This document shows positions 44,201-53,100 of a DNA stretch of 64,000 nucleotides, in pieces. Origin of the DNA: Rhynchopus euleeides (taxonomy: Eukaryota; Euglenozoa; Diplonemea; Diplonemida; Diplonemidae); the NCBI GenBank assembly GCA_963210315.1, contig OY723324.1, positions 620,001 to 684,000 on the forward strand, read 5' to 3'. Under the pieces are notes generated by a model. It was not told where the DNA came from, did no database searches, and worked only from the letters and a program-made list of their open reading frames with translations. The stretch's first letter is position 1, and each line of letters starts with the position of its first letter. A program made the position numbers and the translations under genes.

Positions 44201-47200
44201 CCATACCCCCGCACACAGCACTGCTCTGCCAACAAGCTGCGTGAGTGCGGTGCAGAGAGCCACGAGGCGTTCATCCCCCCAGAGGTATGCCAGCCGCCTG
44301 TGTGCCCCCCCCCCCCCCCCTGCGCTTGTGCTGCGGCGGGGGCGCCAGCGTAGTGCAGCAGGCCTGTCGCTAACTTTTCGATTTTGGAGATTTGGTGGGT
44401 TGACGCTCCTGTTTTGGGGGGGGATCAGGGGGGAAAACACTAGGGGTCAATTTTTCTCGCGCGCGCTCGTGTTGTTGCCAAATTTTCCCATCGGTGGACC
44501 ACTAGGTGGGCACGGTGTGAGGCGCTGGGTTCCTTCCGTGGTTCCTCTCCCGCTCGCGCCGTCGGGTGCCGGAGGAAACCAAAAAATGGCTTTCGGGACC
44601 ATGATTTCGACGCTGCCCCCTGATATGTCACGGCCGTCAAAGCGCAAGGACTTGGTTACTAGACGGGCACGCGAGATGGGGGGTCTGGGGGGCAGAGCCC
44701 CCCAGCCGCCGGAGGCCACGGTAGTGAGCATCTGTTCATTGTGGGCGTACAGATTCTGTGTGAGTTGGCTGCGTCCTCCTGAGGCTACTGGAGTGGGTGG
44801 ATTCCCTGACCCGGTGGGAATCGAATGACTTGAGTACGAGACATACGCCACAGGGGGGTCTGGGGGGCGGAGCCCCCCAGCCGCCGGAGGCCACGGTAGT
44901 GAGCATCTGTTCCTGCAAAACCATACTCTCTTCGACGTCGACCCAGTGAAAGTGGGTTGACGCTTGGTCGACGCTTGGTGAGCGTCGACCCAGTGTAACC
45001 GGGCCAACGCTAGGTTAGCGTCGACCCAGTGTAATAAATGGGTTGACGCTTGGTCCAGGCTTGAATGGCAACCCAGTTCCACTAGGTCGACGCTCCAAGC
45101 CTGGACCAAGCGTCAACCCAGTCCACTGGGTCGACGCTGGGTCGACGCTTTTTTATGGGGGGGGAAACCCAAAATCACTGGGTCGACGGTCGACGCTTAG
45201 CGACATGCCTGGTAGTGCAGGGTGCCAGGGGGGGGGGGGGCAATTGGTTCCGGCAGCAGAGGTCGAGAGCTGGTTGCGCAGCATGCCACTTCTCAACGCA
45301 CACTTCTCCCCCTCTCCACACACACACACACCCCGCTCCCGCAGAAAATGGAGGAGATCCCGGAGGTCGATGTGGACGAGGTGGTGTTCCGACACCCGCA
45401 CTCGCTTCCAGAGAAGAATGCGCCGGGTGCAGTGATCCGTGTGATGGTATGCCATCATCTGATGGGGGGGGGGGGTGCTGCGGCGCGTTGTGGCGCAGCT
45501 GCTGCTGGGTGTTGTGTATCGCGCCGTAGTTTCTCTCTGCTGATGCCGATGATGCTGCTGCTTCCCCTTTCTCTCATCCGCACACCCCCCTCCCGCAGAA
45601 AAACCAGGATCGCTTCACGTACACTTTGAACGGGGAGGAGCGTCCCTCATTCAAGATTATCCAGCTTTACAAGGGGTCCCACGGGCTTGCCCTCAAGTTC
45701 CCCGATGCAGGGAAGACAGGGAGGTATGTTATGCAGGCCGCATGCAGGCATCAAGTTGTTCCTGCTGTGTTTCGGGGTCCTGTGTGGTGTGACATCCGCC
45801 TACACCCTGCTCCCTCACAGGCAAGTGTACCTCCCCGTCACGGGTGTGCGCGAGATCCTTGGTGGGCTGCTGCACATTGCAGAATCTGCAGGCATCTCTA
45901 CAGACATCTGCACGGACTTCGCGAACCTCTGCAAACAGGTGTGTGGTAATGATTCTCGTAGCGGGCACAGAGGGACTTCGCCATCGGCAGGTTTTCGCCA
46001 AACGTTCAGCGCTGTTGCTCCAAAAAGATAGCGGGAGAGTGGGTGGGGTGGGGTGGGAGTTGATTCTGTTTTGCCCGGTTTAGACGCACAAGCCGACAAG
46101 CTCCTACCTTTACACTTCCGCCCGCCACCACACAGGGTCACGTTGCGCCCGTCCGCCAGGGATCCGTCTCTGTCAACGGCGGGCCGACTGGGAAGGTCAG
46201 CAACGAGCCCAGGTTCGTCAGCGTTGCGTTCCTCAGCGATGCCGTCCCTTACCTGTGCAGCAGGATCAAGGTTGTCACGCAGTACGAGGGCGGTGAGGAG
46301 GGGCAGTCGCGGTACCAGTGGTACAAGGCGAATGACGGCGAGAATTGGGTTCCGATCCGCAAGACCTCCTCGACTCCCGATGAGACTGGCCAGCACTACG
46401 CCTACTACACGACGGCAGACGAGCTGGGGTGCCAGCTGAAGTGCGTCTGCACGCCCATGCGCATCGACGGGAAGCAGGGCCCGCCAGTCGAGAGCAAAGT
46501 CACCACAGTCGTGTGGCCCCCTCATCTCGGGATTGCGGTGGTCAACAAGCTGGTGGAAACCGTCGCAGCCACCCGCATCACCTGCATGATCAGGTATGGC
46601 AACGTCATACGGTGAGCTGTTCAGAAGCTCTTCAGAAACACCGTATCGTGTGTGAGGCTTTGTTGGCTGAACGTTCGTGCCCTCCCTGTGTGGTGTGCAT
46701 CAGAGTTATTCTGCGCGCTCCACAGACAACCGACAAATGTGCTCGTTGTGTGCATTGCTGTGGGAAGTAGTTCTAGACCAGATGCTCAGACGTGCGTGAG
46801 TATCCTTTGCCCCCCAATCACCCCACTCCCACCCAACAGGGGAGGCGCGCATACGAATGTGTACCTGCAGCTTAACGAGCAGCGGATTAAGGTGAAGTCA
46901 GCTGACCAGCATCAGCAGGAATCGCTTCTCTCCGGTATGTCCACGTCTGGCAGCTTCTCGAGCATGCGAGGCGAGAACACGGTGACCCCCAGACACCCTG
47001 TGCTGTGCTGTTGCCGCTGGCCGCCCACCACCCCACCTCCCACAGGCGTCATGGACGGCAACCATAAGGTGCGCTGCAGACTGCCGACCGACGATGCTTG
47101 CTCGTTTGACCTCGAGGGCATGAACCTGCCGTATGGAATCCACCCCCACCCCCCTCCCCCACGCCCACCACCACAAGCCCTACTCTCAATTTCCCCCTTT

Positions 47201-47743
47201 GCATGCAGTGCCAACTCCACCAACACTCACAGGGCAACTGTGCAGCTGGACTCGCGTGTCGACCGTGACTTTATGGTTGGGTTGATCCGTGTCTGGAGCG
47301 CGTGCTGCAGCGGGGAGGTCAGCAAAAAGGTGCTGGGGGTGCAATTCGAGGCTGCCTGGAAGCACGGCGTGATGAAGACTGACGAGGAGGCGCGGGCAGA
47401 CGTCATCTGGAATGCCATGCAGGACCCCAACGGGACAGGCATGCTGCACGTCAGCGAGAAGCTGCCCGACTCTGCCGCTGAGGAAGCGCGCCAGGCCCTG
47501 CTGACACTGAGGCAAGCCTTCGCTTCGGGCCAAATCAAGCGGCCACCCACAAAATCTGCCGGGCGCGCGCCTTCTGTCGCGCCCCTCCACGCATCCATCG
47601 CCTCGGCGTCCGTGTCGCAATCGCCTGACCCACGCCCCCCACAGCCCGTCGGCTCGCCGACCTTTGCCCGCACCAACTCTGCCAGCATTTCGAAATCGCC
47701 CTTCCGATCCCCACGCGGTGCGACAGGGTCGAAGTCGCCTTAG
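41268..47743 (+). CDS. ADP-ribosyltransferase-like / ankyrin / AIR9-like multidomain protein, 1429 aa
   Basis: Nine exons: 41268-43973, 44219-44284, 45345-45446, 45599-45723, 45821-45938, 46136-46593, 46840-46934, 47046-47130, 47209-47743. All introns are GT...AG and the 4290-nt total keeps frame. The protein starts MGCEGSK, a likely myristoylation and palmitoylation site, followed by a short coiled coil. Residues ~205-330 resemble an arginine-specific ADP-ribosyltransferase: E302-R303-E304 followed by VLFP fits the ExE motif, and W252-C-S-P-A-S-A-S fits the S motif, but the usual first Arg is Lys (Y233-K234-A). Residues ~405-925 form about ten ankyrin repeats; exon 2 completes the last one (APLDIAHSYN...ANKLRECGA). 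Exon 6 (~1040-1192) has Y-x-G-x-EG-x-S-x-Y-x-W-Y and DGKQGPPV, like the A9 repeats of plant AIR9. The tail is rich in Ser-Pro. Domain order suggests membrane- or cytoskeleton-linked ADP-ribose signalling; catalytic activity is unproven. Confidence 0.75.
44359..45211. mobile_element. Non-autonomous TIR element in an intron, 9-bp duplication
   Basis: CAGGCCTGTCGCTAA at 44359-44373 is inverted at 45197-45211 (CAGGCATGTCGCTAA, one difference). GTAGTGCAG flanks both sides (44350-44358, 45212-45220). A 9-bp duplication is typical of Mutator-like elements, while the CAGG ends resemble hAT. The right third (44935-45195) is a cluster of the word TGGGTCGACGCTTGG and its complement. Two tandem GC palindrome repeats lie inside (44680-44920). 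It lies wholly within intron 2 of the ART-ankyrin gene (44285-45344). Confidence 0.85.
44677..44920 (+). repeat. Interspersed GC palindrome repeat, tandem copies 4 and 5
   Basis: The cores at about 44680 and 44854 are spaced about 174 bp apart, matching the spacing of the pair at 39023/39194. The same downstream CACGGTAGTGAGCATCTGTTC and the same spacer landmarks are present. The repeat seems to travel as a two-unit block. Confidence 0.85.
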
Positions 47744-47797
47744 GGGATTTTTTTTTCTCTTCTTCGCGCGATTCTCTTTCACAGCGAAACCAAGAAT

Positions 47798-47803
47798 AAT
47801 AAA
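47798..47803 (+). terminator. Candidate polyadenylation signal
   Basis: AATAAA lies 55 bases after the TAG stop of the ART-ankyrin gene, within AAGAATAATAAAAGTGG. Confidence 0.45.
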
Positions 47804-48056
47804 AGTGGTGAAGGGAGGGCCGGGGAGGTGTGTGAAGTGCCTTGGCGCAGCGCGCCCCCCTGCCCGGCTTGCTGCTTCCCCTAAAGCTCCAGCCGGCGCA
47901 GCCTTGTTGGTTAAGTCTCCCCCACCCCCTGCCCCTCTCAAGTTTATTAAAATACCAACGCCGTTGCCATCCTGCAATTGTATGCAAAAAAAGAACCGCG
48001 ATGCTGGGCAATTGCAACCGGGTCTCCGCGCTCGTAGGGGGTGGCATGGGGGGGGG

Positions 48057-48484
48057 CAGGGCTGCGCTAAACGTTGTAAACGTTTTCAACGTTCAACGTT
48101 TTAAACGTTAAACGTGGGACCCCTCCCAGACCCTTCACTTTCACTGGTTTGCCACTCACCACCGCAAGCAGAGAGTGATATCAACACACAGAACCACTAG
48201 GAGTAAGACTGCAATATTCGAGGGTGTGTGGACATCTGTCGTGATTGTCCGGGAAGACCCCACAAACCCCCGCGTGCGGTGATTGTTCTGCAATCACGAG
48301 TTCACGGGGGTCCGTGTGAAGCAGCACCTTGCTCTCCTAGAGATTCACTCACATCTGATGCAGAGGCACATAAACCACAAGTGAAGGCCACGTTGAGCTA
48401 AACGTTGAGACGTTTTAAACGCGTTTAAACGTCAACGTTTTAAACGCTCAACGCGGGGGGGGTCCCACGTTTATGACAGCCCTG
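48057..48484. mobile_element. hAT-like MITE with TTTAAACG words, G8 flanks
   Basis: CAGGGCTGCGCTAAACGTT at 48057 corresponds in inverse to the end at 48484 (CAGGGCTGTCATAAACGTG). Eight G bases flank both ends (48049-48056, 48485-48492). Clusters of AACGTTTTAAACGTT and related self-complementary words lie just inside both ends (48065-48112, 48395-48452). The centre (48113-48390) is non-coding. Confidence 0.75.
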
Positions 48485-48492
48485 GGGGGGGG

Positions 48493-50085
48493 GGTTGGGT
48501 TGGGTCGGGGCGCCATTTGAGACGGTTGGGTTTGCTCACATCCCTCTGTGATGTATTGTTGTCCCGCGCCAGTAAACAAAAGAAAAAAAACACACACCCC
48601 CACTCTCTATCGATCGATGCAACCCTCACCCAAATCCCTGTGAGTATAAAGTCCAAAGTCCGGGATTTTATGGAAATCCCTGTGTGATAATTTTGCCATA
48701 AAATCCCGGAAGTATGAAAAGTGGCTTTTATATAACGCCAGCTATAGGGGAATCTCACCTACACTTTATGTCACTGTCGAATAAAATGAAAAAAAACACA
48801 CATGTGTACGTCACTGCCTGGTTGTTTTTGTGAGGCTGTTGGTTGCCGATGCCAACAATATATTTCAGTACATCGCTGCCTGGCCATGCTGCCTTTGTTT
48901 AGAGGATATGGGGATGGGGATGGGGGAGGGGCAATGACTCGGGAAATATCAAGCCTCTGTCCTAGTTGTTGCCAGCCCTGCAGTATCTGCAGCAGCGGCA
49001 ACCGCAGAAGAAGGCTGGCATATACCATCTGAGCCTGCTGCACCCGCCCCTATATTTTTCGACAGCCGGGGGCAAGAAAATCAAGAACCGGCACCGCACA
49101 GTGCCCGCCCCAGCCAGAGCCCCCCCGCTCTGCGTGTCCTGCCACGACTGCAAGCCCTCTTTTTCAGCAACACGCTGTGGCAAATACGTCACATGTAACT
49201 TTTTTTTCTTTGGGTCTGGTTCTGCACCTTTTCTGATATATGTGGCGCCCCACCCCCACACCACTCCCCCCCCCTCGCCAGCCCCAAGCCGAGTGATTCC
49301 ATTTCTTCATCTTTGCTTTGCCACCGCTTGTTGTGTGCTGTTCGGGGGGGGGTGCGGATGAGTTTTCTTTGAGCGGCACAACAGCCTTTGTTTCTGAAAT
49401 ACGGCAGTGCGCAACAGGGTTCGCATCAAGAGCAAGGGTGAAAAAAAAAAAAGGGTCCGCCCTGGTTGCCCCTTCCACCCCAATGATTCACGTGTGTGTG
49501 TTTGACCTACACTAAACAACAAAGTTCAAGCTTCGCGTGTGTGTGACGGTGTGTATCGCATCAATATCAGGGTGCTTGATGTGATCTACACGACTACAAA
49601 AGATATTCACGTGTGTGTGCATGCATCATCGTGTTTGAGCAACGGTGTAGAACGTATCAACAACCGAGGGTTTTTTCTTGCAGGCTGTGTCCACCCACCC
49701 CCTCCCCCCAACATGGCACACCCCCGGAAGATTTTAACAAATTGGGCGTGACACTATGTTTGAAAAAAAAACCCCCAACAACTACAACAACGCCTCGTCA
49801 CGGCCGGCACCGGCTGCCAACCCCTTCCCCACCCCTTTAGTTTTTCAAGGCAAACATGGACTCACTCCCCCCACCCCCACCCCCTACTCCACTCCAAATA
49901 TACGTCCCCTCCAACCCCCCCCCCCCCCAGCCGTTACTCTATGTTATTACCGCAGTTTCTATTCCCACGTTTCCCTCCCCTACGACACATCTTCCCCTGA
50001 CGCGACACCCAAAGGAACGCCTTCAAACGCAGGGGGTGTGTTGCTGCAAGCAGAAACAAAAAGGAACTGCGGATTGAAGGGGGGG
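48493..50085. other. No supported gene between the MITE and the retrotransposon
   Basis: Homopolymers and CA/GT-rich stretches predominate. The phrase ATTCACGTGTGTGTG recurs at 49488 and 49605, and once more at 38387. Short frames are low-complexity. Confidence 0.5.
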
Positions 50086-50195
50086 TAGGAGGTAGGGATC
50101 TCTTGTTGCGCGTGTGTGGGGTGTGCGTGTGTGTGTGGTGACCACGTTTTGTGTGGGGAGATCCTGCGCGGATCATTGCCCACCCCCGCCCATTT

Positions 50196-53100
50196 CTACG
50201 TCACAGCGGAGGCCCCACTCGGGTTAGAGTGTGGGGCCAACTCAGTGCCACTCCGGGGAGGAGGGCGTGCAGCATAGCCGGCGTGGTGTGCTTGGCAGCA
50301 ATGTGGTAGTGTTTTGCCATCGCTGTAGCAGTCACCGCATCGGTCCATGCTGTGGCGTTTGCAGAAGCCCATAGTGACCGGGAGCCCGTCCCCCTCCTTG
50401 TGGTGGTTGCGGCAGCACACCTCCTCCGGGAGGCGCCGCTTCTGGCATGCCGAGCAACGGGGCTTCCAATGCAACTTGCAGGCAAGCACCTTTGCGTTCC
50501 TCCTGGCACCAGGGGGAGCAGTTCGGGGGGCAGCGCCCCTCCGCTCCCATGGGCGCCCTACCCGGCTGTTGGCCTGCCGACCACGCGCCGCCCACTGCTG
50601 GGCCGATTGCTGCCAACCCTCAGGGTAGTGCGGCTGCGGAGCGAAGGTAGCGGCCCACGCCATTCCGCGATCATGGAACACTGTATCCGTCCGGCTGGGG
50701 GCTGGCACAGCCAGGTGCGCTTGGAGGCTGCGCATCACCGACTCAGTGGCAGGGTTCAGCTGGGCCCTCCTCGACAGGCCCGCCGCCACAGATCCACCGA
50801 TCGCCGTGAGGACTGTTGAGTTGGCAGCATGGCCGCAATGCCAGGGCCCAGTGCCTACTTTCGTCACCATGCTGCAGAGCCCCTTCAGCGAGGCAGCCTT
50901 CCCCAGGATACTGCTCTGGAACACCGTGAGGTCCTGCTGGAGCTGCTGCCGTGAGGCCCCCAGCCTTTCAGCCTCGTCCATCGCGGCGTTACTGAGGGCA
51001 TCAGCATCTGTGTTGGATTCCCTCTTCACATGCTCGTATGTGAGAGTGAACCTCGGTTGGAGGTCCGCAGCTAGCCGGGACGTGCTGAGGAACAGAGGAC
51101 GGAGGGCGGCATCCCGGCACAATGAGTCCCCTTGGAGCTGGCGCAGCACCACCTGGGAGTCGCCCCGCACTGTGACTGGGCCCTCAGGGGCATCACCCCT
51201 CTCGAGGAGGCGCAGACCTGCACGGAGCGCCTCGTACTCAGCAATGTTGTTGCTACGCACGTTCAGCAGCGGGAGTACTTTCTCTGAAACCTTGCAACCG
51301 TCTTGGTATAGCACCGCCCCTGCCCCCGCCACGGCGAAGGGGGTGCCATTGTCGCGCGCACCACCGTCAAAGTACAGGGTGAGCCCTGGGGCTGTGTCTG
51401 CAGGGATGCGCGAGCGGGCCTCCCTCGCGCCCTTCCTATTCGGGTCCACGTGGGCGGGGGGGCGGATGCGGCGCGTCACGGTGTCTGGGAGGGTAAGGCC
51501 AGTTGATAGCTCGAAGTCCACGGCCAGCTCCATCAGGGTCACAGTATGCTCACTCCCCTGCGGTCCCCACTTTAGGCCCCTTAGCCAGTCGCAGAGGGCC
51601 ACCCACATGCCTGGGGGCCGCTTGCCCCACGTCTGCTTGACTTCGGAAGGCGCCAGTGCAGGGATGGAGGCACTCTCGGGGTTAGGGGTGCTCCACTCCC
51701 AGGGGTAGACGGTAGTACGGTGATGGCGCACAGAGCGGTCGAGCAGCCCGTCCTTCTCCTGTCGCGCCGCCAGGACTGCGATGAAGTAGCGGTGGAGCTG
51801 TGCCACGGTGGTGATCCTGTCCGCAAAGGACATGGGCAGCGGCTGCTCGTTCTCCGGGACGCTGTATCTGTAAATGGGCGCCACCCCGCACTGGGCCAGG
51901 CATGCCGGCCAGGCCGTCCGGTCCCTCGCTGCTATGGGGTGCTTCTGGCGGACTGGCTCCCATGCCGCGCAGTCCCACCACAGGTGTGATACCGTCTCCG
52001 GGGTCCCAGATGTGCAGTATCGGCACACCTCCCCCAGACCTGTGCGCCCACGAGCAGGCACCGCCCCTGCAACAACGGAGCGGAGGAGGCCTCGCTGGTA
52101 CCCCGTGATTGCAGCGCCCTCTCCCTCCAGGACGCAACGTGTCACCCTCCCGTCAATGCCGTGCTCTGCTCCTTGGAAGTCGTCTCTGCGTTCGGCCAGC
52201 TTCTTCGCCGTTGCGTTACGCAGGGATTGGCGGAGGTCGTGTGCAAAGATAGCCCAGGCGCTCGGTGTTGCAGCAACAGGGTCGAAGGTGACATCGCGAC
52301 CAGCTTCGTCAGTGTAAGCCAGGGTGGTCGCAGCACTCCAGCGCCATTCAATCCCCTGCAGGGCGGCCCAGAAAAGCGCGAAGGGGCCTGTCCCCTCAAG
52401 CCTCTCTCTACTCCCCCAGGCTGCCTCGGACAGCACCCTGCTGTGACTCCACTTTTTGATCTGCTTGGCCCATGTGGTGATCTGCCGGTAGGGGGGGGCG
52501 ACAGCGGGGTCCACCCGGTGCGCCTGATGGAGGACACACAGCACAATCTCCTGTGCTCTGCGAGGTGGGCCAGACCAGAGCGCGGCGACGAAGAGGCCCC
52601 TCCATCGCCTGATGTCCTTGCTGTCCCAACGAGTTACGAGGGCATCGTAATATAGTCGAGCCCCTGCCGTCATCGCCGCCGCCTGCCCTTTCCATTGCAC
52701 CGGCAGGGGCAGCGCTGAGGTTCTGCGGAGGTTCTGCTGCGCACCTTCCTTCCGGCGGGCGATGCGCTCGGACTGGGGCGCTGTGCGCCCTTCCCTGATC
52801 AGGCGCGCGTGTAGCATGGCCCCGAGACAGTCGAAGCTGTTGCGCTGCCGGAGGGGAGTGGCCTCGCCATCCCTTGCCCGGTACATAATCCGGAGCGGCC
52901 CGGGGGATGTCGAGAAAACGTGAGACTTGATTTCTGCACAAATAGCCATCCCGGTGTCGTGGGAGAAACCCGCAGAGTCGTCTACAACGTCTTGCAGGAT
53001 CTCCGGGCTGGGGGCTGTGGCGTATACGTCGTCAACGAAAGACAGCGCCCTTGTGTCCTGCCGGTGCTCGACCATCCTCATCCACACACCCACCAGCACG

